From NCBI GenBank assembly GCA_000499405.2, contig HG738137.1, positions 18,920,605-18,984,604 of the forward strand: a stretch of DNA of 64,000 nt. Reading direction: 5' to 3'. How positions within the stretch are numbered: the stretch's first letter is position 1; each line of letters opens with the position of its first letter. Below, piece by piece: positions 11,461 through 25,660 of the stretch. Under the pieces are notes generated by a model. That model saw only the letters and a program-made list of their open reading frames with translations, made no database searches and was not told the DNA's origin. A program made the translations under genes and the position numbers. This stretch comes from Onchocerca volvulus. Lineage: Eukaryota > Nematoda > Chromadorea > Rhabditida > Onchocercidae.

Positions 11461-14400
11461 ATGGATTTGTGTAGTGAACACTCAGGATTGGATACGCTTA
11501 CGATGCTCTGTGATAGGTTACGATCCGAGAAATTACTTATAGCCAGTGAATTGGACACTCTGCAACGACTTAACGAAGAAGTCGATAATGCACAAAGTGA
11601 ATTAGCACATCTAGCCTGGATATGCAGACAAGAGCAAGTAAGTTTTTCCGACAGTAAACGTTTTCCTTTGCATAACAATATAATAAGTCGTTATTTGATT
11701 GAGATATTTTTAATGTATTTACCTTCTTTTTAAATGTCTTTTTTCTTTTTTTTAGTGTTACATGGTTAATTTTTTACATGGTAAGGAATATTCATTTTGA
11801 TGTGCTGAACTTAATTACACTGATGGAAGAAGATTTTATGTTTGGTGATGATTGGCATATTGCGGTAGACCCAAAGCTTGAGAAGGATAAGTTTCAGACA
11901 ATTTTGTCGCGTCTTATCAATTCCCATCCGGATGTTCGACCCGAAAACTGTTGTTTTTTAACTTCCCAATTCGACTCTGCCCATTTTATTGATGGATATC
12001 GTCGTATTGATGGACAACATTACAGTACCGTTACGGAATTGTTGAATTTGCTATTGAACTCACCGAATTTAGTAGCTGAAATATTACATACTGCTGACCA
12101 AACGTTGAAGGTATCAATCATATCTCTATATCATAAAAAAATCATTTTTATTTATAATGTGAAAAACTCCCTTTACTTTGATATCATAAATTGCTCATTG
12201 AGCTTAAACATCAGTATTAGTTGTGAACAAGCACGGTTAAAAAAGATATGCCTTCAATTTCCAGACATCATCCCATATCACTTGTTTGTTATGTCGAGCG
12301 TGCCTTCAAAACAAATTCGCTGTTTTCGAAATCTATATAAAATTAGTCAAAGCTAAAATTTTAGAACAACGATTCACCATTTGCTGAGTTGGTTTCATGT
12401 GTCTACAGCCTTTTATATGGATGTGCAGTTTTTCCGGAAGATGAACATCGCGTGTTGGAAATCCTTTTCCATTTGTTGGATATTCAGTTGGCTTCACATT
12501 CCGATCCACGATTATTATTGCGTCGAGGAAATGTCTCTTTTTGTCAGCTTTATCGTTTATTCTCTGAAGGAATGTATTCTGCGAAGGTTTGATGTCACTT
12601 ACCATTTTCGCTGAGAATAAAATTCGTCCTTGATGAAATAAAACCTAGATTGACAGTATATCTGATTTAGATTTTTCTGACAGCAGCTCTACACGACCCA
12701 GTAATGTTCGTGCTGTCTCAGGATGATGTTTTTTTGGATATCGAACCCACAAAAACATTAATACGTTTTCCAGTAGAAGAAAGAAGAAGACGGTATGTGC
12801 AGAAAGTTTTTTTGTCTAATATTTCATTATTAACTTCAATCATTTTGATAATATATAGAGTTTGACATTTTTGCTGAGACATTTTTCTTTTTTTTTTTTA
12901 GTTTTGGTGAAGATGAAAATTCGCTTACTTTTTTGCAAAAATTAACAACTCATCGTCGATATGTTGAATCAAAATTGATATCAGTTGCAAACCGATTTAT
13001 TCGAGGTAATTCATTGAGCATACCTATCTTATGAATTATTTTATTGTCAATTATCTAATGATTTTTTTTTCAGCAATAACAGATGTAATGTCTTGCTTTC
13101 CTCAAAGCTTAAGTTGCATTGTTCGACGACTCTACACTGTTTTAGTTGATCAGAGAAAACTCAGTCGTGAACAGGTATTAATTATCCTTTTCTTAATGCA
13201 CTGACTTTCGAAATTCTATGAATCAACTGGTGTGCAATCAACTTGATACAGTCTTTCATTTTCCTGTTCTTATATTCTTTTGGGAACTCAATATTCAATA
13301 CTAAAATACTGCAGGCAACATTGATTTGTACAGATTTGATTTTTACGTACCTTATTTGTCCTGCTATTGCAAATCCTGAAACGCTTGGAATTATATCAGA
13401 TACTCCAGTAACGTACATTGCAAGGTGAAAATATTTTGGAAAAGTAAAATAAATATACATATAATGTTTGTATTTTCATTTATCTTTCCAGTTCATTTTT
13501 TACTATTTAGTGTTTTATCTCATACATCCAAATTTATTTGTAAACAAATTTATTTTTAAACAGTAAAATATATTGTTTCAAGTTTTTCTTTGGTAACGCA
13601 GATCTTGAAGATTTTGATCAGACAAACTCTATGCTTAAAAAAAGAATATCTTGTCAATTAAGTTTAATTTAGTTATGTTGTTGTTATTTCTTATTTATTA
13701 ATGGTGAAATATTATAGGTTCAATTTGATGCAGATCGGACAAATTTTGCAGACACTAGCTATTGCTCCATTTGAGCCTCCTTCTACTCATATCGCGCATT
13801 TTTATTCTCAGTTTGATCAAGTAATTGTTGTTTTATATTTTTTTAGTATTTACAGTCTTGAATTTTAGAGGAATGATATCACTGAATGGAAACAAGCATT
13901 TATTTAAATAAACACAACTCTTTAAAGAATTGTAAATACTAATACTGTTATTTTAGAGTCCACTTATAGTACGTTCTCTTTTAGCAGTCGATGTCGGGTG
14001 TGATGCAACATATCCTTACAACACGTGGTGATTCAATAGAAAACATATGCGCGATCAGTACTGAATCACCACCCCAAGTTGTTGAACAGTTTGTCCGACG
14101 CATGTTTGTAGGTACTGTTGCAGAACTGGATTCTTTGGTAAGTAGTAGAATTTTTCTGTCACCTCAGATTTTGGCTTTAAATTAACTAAAATTTTATCGC
14201 ATTTTAAATTACGATATTGCATAACATTGAAAATACAGATATCATCCTTTTTCGTTATCTTTCTCCTTTTTTGCTTCCTTTTTCATCCATTTTTATTTTG
14301 ACAAATTTTTATTTTTTAATAGTGGATGTTTAAGATAGTAAAAAATGCTTTCAAATATTTTAAACGAGTTGTTACAGATTAGTGCTGTTCGTTGTTTAGC

Positions 14401-17400
14401 AATTAATTCTTTGAGTGATGAATCGCTGCGACGTGTGTTAACTGGAATATTGCGACGATTACCAATAAGACTTGCACGAAGTGATATATCAAATGTTGGG
14501 ATTGTTAGTTTTCATGAAATAATTCAAAGATTTTCTTTTTATATCAAGAATGTATCGAAAAAATGATGGCAGATCAAACAGATAATTACTTTTCGATGTT
14601 TTAAATTTGCTATAAAATTTAAACGTCGATGTTGATTTCATTCTTTGAGTTTCATGTTCGCGTAGATTTATTTATTTCGGATTAAATGATTTTAATTATT
14701 CGCAATTTCAGAAGAATCAGTCGAACGACCGAAATACAGATTCTTTTTCTAGTGACGCCAAGATGTTAAGTAAGAAATTTTGAAAAATATTGACGTTTTT
14801 TAATATCATAGACCGAGAAAAGAATGACATTTTCAGCTGAAAGCAGTGATCAGAAAGGTTCCCGATCCAAACATTTCAAGTCCATGGAGCCTATTGAGTC
14901 AAATCGTATTCAAGTAAAAAATATTGAGGTGCTGTTATGTTTACTTTGAGTAATTATGAAAGAAATTTATATCATTAGTCCGCAATGAAGCAGAGATCTC
15001 TAAACATAAATCAAGGAAACATTTTTGAACCCGGTTATGATCTTCATTTTTCAAATTTTACATTTGAATTTGTGATAATCATTTCAGGTGCTTATATTTC
15101 CCCTTGGTGAAGAGAGAGAACCGTTGGGAATGTGTTCTGAGGAAAAATTCATGGAATCAGTTCAAAATCCGCAGCGAGTACGAAAGCATAAAATATCGGA
15201 TGAATCAGCCGAAAAGCGAACTCGTTTTGTTGATACTGAAAGCATTGGTACTAATTTGTTATATTTCAAATATAGGTTTGCTTATTCCCAAAAATTTTTA
15301 AATTAAACCAGGCATGCTTTCAGATCATACGACTGATGGTGGAAGTGACGATGAAGAAGCAGCAAGTTTATCATCTTCTATTGAAGGTAAATCAAATTCG
15401 GTTATTCATGTTTTACCTCCTCTACAAAAGTTTCGGATTGCTTTCAAATGTCTTACAAACTGATATTTTATTCCAAACATTTATTTTCTTTATCTGCGCT
15501 GTCTTCTTATTGTTGACTCAGTCCATTTTTTTAAATTCGCTTTTTTAAGGTAATGCTGATGGAATGGATGATGATGCTGAAGATATATCAACTTTACCGG
15601 ACAATTTTAGTGATGTTGTTCCTAGTAGTACAAATGTTTCCGGTCGTGGTTCACCAAGTGTCAGTGATCCAGCTTCCAATCAGGGTGGTTCGCGTTCAGT
15701 TCGGTCAGCTGCACCGTCAAATAGTGGTAAGTTAAAAGGTGGGATTAGCAGATTGTCGTTTATCCTCTAAGCATATTTTTAATGCTAAGACTTGAGATAA
15801 AATAGAGACTCTTTCAAATTAAAATATAGTTTATCAATCATTAGCTTGAAGAAATAAGTTCTAGTTTTAGTATAAATAATTAAATTAATAATCAGGGTAA
15901 TAAAAAAAAAAATAATTGAAATTGATCTCTTACGTGATAAAATGAGAAGTTCTTTTCCAACACTTATGGTCTTTTCAAGCTGACTGCAAAATTCATTATT
16001 GCAGAAAATGTTAATAATGCAAGACAAGAAAATAATAATAATGCTTGCCAACACAATCTTCCGAATCTGCCAGTAACTGTTCGTCGCGAAAATACTGAAG
16101 GTCTCGAGGACAAATTCGGAAAATTTTGTTTGCCTCCACAAGGAGAAAGTCGTCATAAATACCGTATGTTCATAATTTTGTTTAAAATTTATAGAATTTT
16201 AGTTGGTGCATCTTTTTTTGTTGGTATTTTTAGGGAAGCATTCATATTTTTAAATTAGTTTTTAAATATAAAACTTAGTTATTACTAGTATAGTACTGAA
16301 ACTATTAAATCAAGATTCTGTTTCAGTTTTATGTAGCGTTTGATTTTATCTAACTTTGTCTGGAAAATTTCTCACTGTTTATTGTTTTTGCAATTCTGGT
16401 TTTCACAGTATGCAGTTTCAGGTGATGAAACACATTCACTTATAAGTGAAAGTTGGTCCACCGATGTTCTGCCGTCAGATACGGAAGGTTTTGGTTTTGA
16501 TACTAGACAAGAAGGAGACAGCAGTACGTCTACCGTTGCTCCCTCTGTGTTACCCGCAGTTGTAGAGGTTGGCGAGCCTCGAAATGAAAGTAGGCCAAAC
16601 AGTATGTTTTAATTTTACTTTATTTTATATAAATAATTGTTTTCATGCTTTAATAATGTAGCAACTTAAAGCATATATTGCGCGGATTTTGTATTGTTGT
16701 CAGTCTTCAGAAGATTTTGCATGATATGACATCAAGTGTTTTTACAGGAACGGGTTCACAACGATCTACCATTGGCAATACTATTGCATGTTTAGCAGTG
16801 GCAGGCAATGGGGAAGATCGAAGTGATACGTGGTCTGTAGATGCAGTGGCCAGTGATTCTGAGGCAGATCCTGTTCAAAGAAACGACGATTTATTAATGA
16901 TTGATGATCCTGATGGTGCCGATAATGCATCTGGTTTACACTTTTTTAAAAATTTGTCAGAGAATTTCCAAGAATAAGAAAATTAATTTTCACATCAGAA
17001 TTGCATTTTCGGTATTATTCGTAATGACGAGTTTTTTTTTTTTTGGACTGATGTGGAAATAATTGTATTTACTCTCCGTATTTCAGCTACTAGCTGTAGT
17101 GCAAATGCAGCGATGTTAGCTTCTGCTTGTAGTGGAAGCAGCATGATAGCAGGTGGGAGCGCTGCTACTCAAGCAGCATTTGGAGGACAAATTCAAAATG
17201 AGGCTTCTAGAGGAAACAATTTCTCATTTCAACATGTTACAAAGTATATACTTTCCTACATTCTTTTAAATTTTCGAAATATCAGAAATAATATTTGGAA
17301 ATTTTCAAAAATGCTACAAATAGGTTCTAAGCAACAATTTCTGCATCTATTCTTCCAGAAAACCAGTATCTACACCATCAGCTGATGCGTCAATATTTCG

Positions 17401-20400
17401 TGAATTAAACCAGGTGAATCTGGTAGCTTCAGCATCAAGCGGCCACTGCCGTGAACGTCTCAGACGTCAGTCTAGTGGAAGTTCTTTTTACTCAAAATCT
17501 GATGTCGACTCTGAATTTTCTAAGTTAGCATCTTTTTGATAATGTTTTTGCTGCAATCATCAGACGCACTGTTATTATTCAAATTAATGAAATGGCTGTT
17601 TCAGAACTGGTTCTTGGATGATTCTTAAGAGAAATTAAATTAAATTTTCAGGGATCTTAATGATGACGCACTTTCATCGTTACCTGGTGATTATATACCG
17701 TCTTTTCGCAATAGTGTAGGTGAACTAGCTCCGACCAGTCCAGCTGCTTCAGTAATGGCAACAGCAGGTTCCTTCTGTAATGATGATGTAGAAGCAGGAT
17801 CAAATGTTATTCCGACCAATGACGATTTAATAAATTCATCAAAAAATGATGTTACTATGGCAAATATAAGGAAAACCGAAAAATGTCATGAGTATGAAGA
17901 ACGTACAGTGGTAAGCATTTATATGTTCAGCAAATTTGGCTCATTCCTTCATATTTCAACTAAGGTGATTTTCGTTTATTGTTCGAAATCCGAAGTCTTT
18001 CAGATTATTTGGCAGTATTACTTTTATTTCGAAATTATAAATCCAAATTCGTTCGGAATCTGTGACAAATTTTAGAAAATATCAAGAGAATACTGTATTT
18101 TTTACACTTTTTTTAGATAGGGAAAACCGAACACATCAATCAAGATAAAATAGATGAAGAGATTATAAGAGCGAATTGGGCTAATAGTGGCGCCATGCCA
18201 AAAACTTATCGTTTTCCTTCTGTATCTTCTCGTCTGAGTAAGTTTTGTTGTGATTTCTAACTTTAAGTTCGAAGTTGTGTCAGATTCGTTTTATTGCATT
18301 ATTTTATTTTATTTTTTATCATATAGTACCAAATATTATGTTATAATTGCATTATTAAATTGTCTCATTAGACTGAAATTTATTGCTTTGCCCTTTTTTG
18401 AAGGATGTCAGAATGAAGATATTGAAAAAAATGAGAGTCCACTGATGCGAAAAAAAATGAATATACTTCACGGTTTGCATAAAGTGGGCGAATCACTGAA
18501 GATGAGAAAAGGTTCTTTATATTTGTTTCCCTATTTTGGTATTGGTGGAAGGAAGTGTTTCAAGCGCACTGCAGATTAGATTATTCTTTGTGAAATATTT
18601 TTATTGCTTTCTAAGAATTATGTGATTTTGTATCCTGCAAATAACTTCATTTAAATTTATTGGTGCGGTATCGCTATATAGTTTTTTTTTTTTATTTATT
18701 TGATGTTTTCGATATAACAAAGCATTATAAAAGTTTTGTAGGTAGAAAACAGTGCTTATGGGGTAGGCTTTCGTTTATAAGTAATGAAATGACAAGAAAG
18801 AAGGTGATGAGAAACTGCTTGATTTTTTAATTTAGGCGCTGTGGTTAGTTCACTTCGCCAATCATTATCACAAGCTACAACAATGAATGAAATCATATCT
18901 TTGAAAGGCACTAATGAAAAAGATTCTTCCTCGGCATCTTTTGGTAGGTATTGCCTTTGGCAATATAGCAAATTTTTTTGGCGGAAAAATAATGCTATGA
19001 GCAGTGTTGTATAAAAATTCTTTAAGTTAACTTCAATAAAGTAAGTTGATTTCAGGCGCAGGAGTTGGTCGATTTGTTGAAAGTCATTCTCTCGATGAAT
19101 TGAATATCACTTCAGATTTGACTAAGCGAGCGGCAAATGAAATTCTAGATAAATATAAAGGAAAAGCAGTCCCTTTATATTCTGTTCAAGGAAATAATCT
19201 GTTTTTGAATAGAAATGATCAGCAAAAGATAAAAGTAAACTTTAAATTAAAATGCTTTATTCAATCCAAGAGTATTGTGATACGTGGAGAAATTGAACAC
19301 TGAATTTTTCAGATTTACATTATTTTAACTTTTCGTTGCTATGAATTACACTCTATTCCAGGAGAAAACTGAAAAGACATCTGAAGATTCAGAATTGTAT
19401 TACGATCCTGATAATCTTATCCAGTGTCGTGCTTTTGTTGATGTTAAGCGAAAATTACGTTTAGTGCTGAGTTCAGTAGCTTCATTACCTGGAGTATCTT
19501 CTGTTGGGGGTGAAAGTATTCTACGGAGATCCAAAATGAGGATGAGGTGCTAATTTATAATTAAAGTTTTATTCTAATTTATAATTAAAGTTTAGTGATT
19601 ACACATCACTTTACCAATTGTAGTGGAAAGAATGATGCACGGCAGTTGACAGAATTTCTGCAAATTCTCTTGGCAGAAAGCATCAATGGGCAGGATAAGG
19701 CTCTTTGTGCACAAATTCGGGAAGTTATGCGCTGCTTAGTTGCTTTCGATGACAGAGCGTAAGTTACATGTTTTATTTAAAATTGTTTGGAATTTTGAGA
19801 TTTCTATCTTGATTTCACTTGGCTTCAAAAAAGTTTCCAGTATCCTAGAATGTGAATCACAGACTTTGAAATGTGAAATAAATTTCGGCACTTCAAATTA
19901 TATCATTTCCTGCTTTTTTAAGAACTACCGATAATCTTTTTCTCACAATCTTTCAGATTAATTGAATAGCATTTTGAAATAGAAGATGCATACATTTTTC
20001 TGTGGGAGGATTTTTTTTTTTTTAGGGTTAGAAAACTGTTAAAAGCTCTAAAAGGAGAACACAGAAAGCGAACTGCATATATGCTTTATCTACAACAATC
20101 TCGTCTTAATCTACTTCAGTTGCGTTCTAATCTAGAAAAATTAACTATCCGCCTTCAAAGGTTTGCAGCATCGCTTTTTTTTAATTTTTAATCTCATCAT
20201 TTTGAGGCTTTGTTGTGACATACAGCAAATATGTTTTACAAATTTAAAACAAGTCGAGCTTTGGCTAAATTCTTACTTGAGCGTTTAAATTATGTCAATC
20301 GTGGGAACATGAAAGGTGGAAATACAGCTATAGGATAAGTTCGGTATAAATGGTCTAAAGGAATCTCTGGTACCACAGTAGCAGTAATCACCTCAGCGAC

Positions 20401-21901
20401 CCTAGTGGTGTTTAAGGCATTGGAAATGGACAGTGATGCCATTCTGATGGATTGCAGAGAGAAATTGCTGATCGGTGAATGCTTAGTAAACATGCTTGTT
20501 CGATTTTATCTGGAAGAGCGTGATTTACAGCTACGAAGATTTATTGCTGAATTTCAAACTCTGAAAGCTCAGGTATACGTGTTATTATTATTTCTACTGA
20601 ATATCTTTGTTAGTATTCTTATTACTCATTGAAGAAATTTCAAAATTTTTGCAGGATGAAAGAACGGATGTATTGGAGCGTGCTTTGAATTCATTATATG
20701 AGCGCTTGCCGCATGAGAAAATATGGCATTTTGCAAACGCAGAAAGAATCTCGTTTGTAAAGAAGAGTATTGAACGTTCATTAATGGCTCAGCTGTACGC
20801 CTATGCACTTTATCCGAATGGTGAAGCCGACCAAAGTAGAGACAGGTTTCTTTCTGTTGGAATGGTTGCTTCATATTTCAGATCTGTAGATTTTTCATTA
20901 TTTAAAGCAGTATTATACCTTTCCTCACTTATTAGTAATTCAGTGGATTAGCATTAGTTTAATATATGAAGTATATTTTCAGTGTTTTCCATAAATCAGT
21001 CCAAAAATTGGCAGCGGAGATTAGTCCGGATCATCCTCAGTTGCACATAGCAATGGTGAAACTTTGTTTTCTTTTTATTTATTTATTTTTTTGAGAAAAA
21101 TGCTAATAAAAAAGTATTTATTTAAAAAGCTGATCTTCATTTGTAGTATTTGAATTTATAATTTATTTTTTCACAGTCTCAACATGAGCTTTCAAATCGG
21201 ACAAAAAATCTCGTGAAGTCATTCTTCTCTATTTGTTTATTTTTCAGAGATTACGTGGCGAATGTCCATGGCCATCAGCTCAAGCAGAAATTGGAATTAT
21301 AAATGCATATAAATCACCACGAGATAAGATGGCCTGTATTGTTAGATGCTGCGAAACGATTGAAAATCTCATTATTCTTGCATCTGAGAGAGGAACTGCT
21401 TCAGCAGATGATATTACCCCTGTACTTGTTTATGTTCTTATTCAGGTAAGATTTCTTTTTTATTCGTCTGTTGCAGCGCATAGAGAAAGTGAAAGAAAAT
21501 TAATAAAGATGTCATAATTAAGAATCATATAGAAATAATAACCTTTTGTCGTTTAATTTCTTTTATAAAAGGAATGATTAGTGAGCCTGCTTATTAATCG
21601 ATTAAGAAGATGGATATATGCTTGCACAGCGTAATATTTTTTGTTTCGAGTTTTCAAGGAAAATGTAAATAAAGTGTGTGCACGACAAGTAAGACTTCTA
21701 TGAAAACGAAAACTCTTGTTCTAGGTTTCATACTTCTTACATAAATTTATTTTTCAGGCAAATCCATTGGCTTTATTATCAAACATCCAATATATTGGTG
21801 CATTTTATGCAAATCAAATAACAGGTATAGAAGCGTATTGGTGGACTCAGTTTACTAGTGCGGTAGAATTCATTAAAACATTATTAAGTCAAAATCTGTG
21901 A
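11461..21901 (+). CDS. rme-6: RME-6/GAPVD1: RasGAP-like + Vps9 Rab5 exchange factor
   Basis: Endocytic regulator on clathrin-coated pits. The C-terminal Vps9 domain activates Rab5 and an N-terminal RasGAP-like domain precedes it. I assemble 33 exons, from 11461-11637, 11898-12110 and 12365-12586 to 21248-21445 and 21758-21901. They are phase-consistent for 1,592 residues (human GAPVD1 is about 1,480). The N-terminal helical region ends WICRQEQ. The RasGAP-like part is about residues 130-440 ([52 protein letters not shown]). The middle third is acidic and Ser/Asn-rich, with [12 protein letters not shown] and [13 protein letters not shown] matching GAPVD1 repeats. [10 protein letters not shown] follows. 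The Vps9 core has Asp1533 and Pro1537 in [13 protein letters not shown], then Tyr1572 and Thr1575 in [15 protein letters not shown]. The exon boundary near 14503 could instead be 14494. The ATG sits 18 bp after a TTTTCAAG acceptor-like site. Confidence 0.95.
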
Positions 21902-22861
21902 GGCAGTCAGTGAGGAAGATAGCTTTCTCAATATTAATTTTCGCAACTTTTACATTTAGATATTTCATTTATTTTGGTCATTTAGAAATGCTTACAATCC
22001 TTATATACCATATATTTCAACGTAATTAATTATTCCGTGTCTTTTTATCACGTACATTCAATGGCCTTGTTATTGAGAGTAATGAATGTGTACTATGTCT
22101 GTTTAATTTACCCTTTAATATATGCTTTGATAACAAGTTTTGATTCTATGGCTTGTTGACTGACAATATGATTTTAATGTAAAATCATGCTTTCATGTTG
22201 ATAATTCTCGATCGGAATTTGATGTTCTCTTACTGATTGTTTATTTACTATCAATCAAATTTCGAAATTTGCAATTTAGTAAAATTAAAGTGTTTGTAAT
22301 ATTCTATCGCTGAAGTCAAGATCATTTACAGTCCATTCTGTGAATGTATTGATTGTCAGTGATTATATATATAATTAGCAACTTACAGTTCTTTCTTCTT
22401 CGCAACTTTTGCATAATTTATTTTCCTATTAAATGAAAGTCGATTTTTTTTTTTTTTTGTTTAATCTGTAAAATTTTTCTTTGGAAATAAAAACTTGATT
22501 CTTTTTTGGTCGAAACAGTTGCTGTAAGGTGAAATGCAGTACGTAGAATGAAATTATATCATACTTCTTAGCTCGATCTAAGAACATCTTGTTCTGTTGT
22601 TGATGAGAATTGTCAATAAAGCATTGAGAATTGTCAGCGAAGCATTTCCACTTATGTTCATATTTAGGCAATAAATTATCTACAACAATATCTCGACTAT
22701 TTGGAATGACCATTTAATTCCTCGTTCTTTATCCGTGGGATTTCCATACTTTTTCAGTCAAAAATAGCATATTTTAACTGATGTACTCACTGTTTCTGAT
22801 ATTTCTGTTCATGCTCTTAATATTAAGGTGATTAGGAGCGATTATCGTAAATGAATTCAGT
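21902..22861. other. Intergenic rme-6 / TADA1-like
   Basis: Presumed rme-6 3' UTR and 5' flank of the next gene. It includes a 21 bp tandem duplication at 22604-22645. A minus-strand open frame at 22429-22713 is low complexity and unsupported. TTCAG at 22856-22860, one base before the next ATG, is a candidate spliced-leader acceptor. Confidence 0.45.
22604..22645. repeat. 21 bp tandem duplication
   Basis: Two adjacent 21 bp units, both beginning TGAGAATTGTCA and ending AAGCAT (22604-22624 and 22625-22645), differ at three bases. Confidence 0.8.
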
Positions 22862-24202
22862 ATGGCCTCTGGCAAATTGAAGAAAGGAAGTGTAACCGAT
22901 GAAGTTTTTAAAAGTTTCGTTAATGAAATTGGGGTAAGCTTGGTTTCAAGTCGTTCAGTATATTGTACTGTAAAATCAGGTCAGTTTTTTTTGAATTTAT
23001 TTGCGGATCGAGTCGACTTATATTCTTTTCAGCAGCGATCCACTGTGTTTTCAGAAGCAGGTCGAAATATTGACGAGCAGACATGGGATTGGTCAAAGGA
23101 GCAGGTTTACCTACAATTAATTCATTTTAAATATTGTATGATAAGCAACTGATACGAAGTTATCTTTTTTAAAAAGGTAACTTTTGTTCTGACGAGAAGC
23201 ATTCACGTGTCTTTGTTTTTTTTGTTGGACAGTGAATCAACTAGATTATGTATGTCATCTTGGCTAGAATTTTATAAACTTTCAGCCTCTAGCTTAAATG
23301 TAAACCATTAATTAGCTCTAACACATAATCTTGTAGAAACATATTCAAGTACTCGTTCCGAAACCATGATTGTTTTTTAGTATTTGTATCAGTTTAATGT
23401 TAATTATAAGTCACATCTTATTTCTTATATCAATGCTACAATTTTCTTGTTTCTCCGATATCAGTAGATAATGTAACTTCTTATTCCTAATTCCTTCCAG
23501 ATCAGGAAACGATTGTCATTTATAGTCTCACAAAATAAACTTAAATGGCAACAGTGTAATGACGACCTTTGCAATATATTGCTCGACGCCTCAAAGGTAT
23601 TTCTTTTATCAGTAGTGACTTATTAACTTTATTGATGCAGTTTCATATTGCGGAAAATATGAAATGATTCATCGTTTCATTTAGTCGTTATTATTATTCT
23701 AGATACTTTTAAAAAATATATTGGAAGAAGCGCTGAAAATGAAAAGAAGTCATCTGATGAGCAGCACCGGGATATGTCATATGTTTGGTGCACGTAAAAG
23801 ACGGTAATTTCATCCTTTATGTGATTTATCATTTTTTGTGCTAAATTCCTGCCAAAAAAGAGATTAACAGTTTGCTTCAGGATTGAAGGAGACTGCTTCA
23901 CCGACTCTTATGTTTTATTATCTATGAAAACGCCATTATATACTACAGATATTATAGATGCTTTGCGGGTAATTTTTTCAACATTAACATTGATGGATTG
24001 GTTTGTAGTAATCAAAGTTATTTATTTTTATGTTCCCTCAAGGTTTTTTATACATGAAAAACCACTTTTTCAGGCAGACTGCAGGTTTATAAGTAATACT
24101 TGGATTCGGCAACTACTGATGGAAAGGTTTGTTGGAATGGCTTCAAAAAAAAAAAAAAATTTTAAGTTGAAAAAGTTTAATCATTTATTAAATCTAGTTT
24201 AA
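22862..24202 (+). CDS. Small histone-fold-type protein resembling SAGA adaptor TADA1
   Basis: Six exons: 22862-22933, 23033-23104, 23501-23596, 23703-23803, 23881-23968 and 24074-24202. They give about 185 residues starting MASGKLKKGSVTDEVFKSFV. The region ILLDASKILLKNILEEALKM followed by RSHL and MFGARKRR resembles the TADA1 stretch that has the pattern YAVENHLKDIL...SRRKAYR...YAFG. The later TTDIIDALRADCR resembles the TADA1 motif MYDLFEALQVHRE. I therefore infer a divergent Ada1/TADA1 family member, a histone-fold partner in the SAGA co-activator. TAF4 is the main alternative. The protein is much shorter than human TADA1 (335 residues). The last exon is uncertain: a donor-like AG|GTTTGT at 24128 could skip the poly-lysine tail and join an acceptor at 24302. 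Third gene of the plus-strand row, 961 bp after rme-6. Confidence 0.55.
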
Positions 24203-25660
24203 AGAAATTTATTCAAAACAAATTTAATATGGCATAGTACACGAGATGAAAAAATAAGGCAATTACTTTACAAAATAAATAATTGTAATTTTATTTATGC
24301 AGGGCTAAAATGGATTATATCCAAATGAAAACAAAAATAAACTACTTTTATCCACTCCTGTTTCATTTTTTTATTCTTTTAACTAAGAATCGAGAAATCT
24401 CAATCACACTAGTTAAATTATTAGTTAGGTTCTTAAGTTTTCTTCAGTGCAATTTTTTAATAACGCTATTCGTTTCCAAAGCTTGAAATTTAATTACTGT
24501 TGCAATGAAATCCAAAGAATGATATTATGTATGTATTACTAGGCAGTTGGTGGCTTCACTAACAGCACATTAATACAAACATGTTCAAAATGATGGAATT
24601 TTAGTTCAGCTAACTCAGTACTGAATTTAAATTATCTGAGAACTGCTGCTAATGAATTAATATGAGCATTTTTAACTCTAACAATATTAAATTTTTATTT
24701 TAATCTCGAAAAAGAGAGACTCATCAATTGCTTATTGCCTTCATCGTATTTTTCATTATTCCACTTGATTAATCTCTTTTTTTTATCTAAGGGTCATTCT
24801 ATAAGTTTCAGTATAGAACGAATCAGAAATTATATTAAATAATCATTCAACCTCTAAATGTCATCGGTAGTGGAATTCAGAACACAATCAATTTCTCAAA
24901 TAGGAAACATTTGTTTCTTGCGGAAATATTTGTTTTTTGTCATATTTTTCGTTGAAGAGTTATGATCATAAAATCACTTTTTTTTCTTTTCGATTTGAAA
25001 ATGTGTATGCCATGATGCATAGTGTTGTTACTATATATGATTTTCTGAACCATTATCATCATTACAGTGATGATATGTAAACTGTTTCATCGTTAAAAAA
25101 ATATAATTCTATTACTTAACTTTCCTTCTTTCATTAATAAATAATTAAATTCGTTATTTAGTTCTAAATTATTTTCAAAGTTGAATTGTTTATCTAATAT
25201 TTCGTAAAATCCAAATTATGTTTTGTTCACTAATAAAGAAGTTATATTTAAGTGGTTTTGGGAATTGAGCATGTTTTTTCGATCTATGTCTCTCAATATA
25301 AGAAGAGTGGGCATATCTGTTTGTTTCATAAACTAAATTTGAATCATGTTATAAATTATACATAACTAAGCAAGTGAAGAGGTACTGATAACAACCAACG
25401 TTATGATCATAATTGATGATAGCTTGATTGAAAAAAAATTGTATATTCTTATAAAGGCTCATTATATATTATCTTCTCGTTGCATGTAGCACAAGGATAT
25501 CCAGAAAATGTCATTCATAAAACAATAGTTCCTATTCTTTTGCTGCTTGCATTTTGAATGAAGGAATCATTTACCGGCTACCAACGATCTAGAAGATGTT
25601 TCAGCAATTGCTTTTAATTTACTGCAGAAATTTCCTTCACTTATATAAAATTTATGATAC
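24203..25660. other. Intergenic between convergent genes
   Basis: Tail-to-tail spacer between the TADA1-like gene and the large minus-strand gene. It is AT-rich with many stops in all frames. I see no exon, RNA gene or repeat that I can support. Confidence 0.5.

Noticed and set aside
11778..11897. Open frame continuing upstream of rme-6 exon 2, with its own ATG
   Set aside because: Exon 1 ends in phase 0 and the TTTCAG at 11892-11897 joins it exactly in phase, giving the alignment expected for GAPVD1. The earlier part is intron 1.
22429..22713. Minus-strand open frame of 94 codons between rme-6 and the TADA1-like gene
   Set aside because: Low complexity with a Lys run from poly-T, generated partly by a 21 bp tandem duplication. 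No splice or family support.
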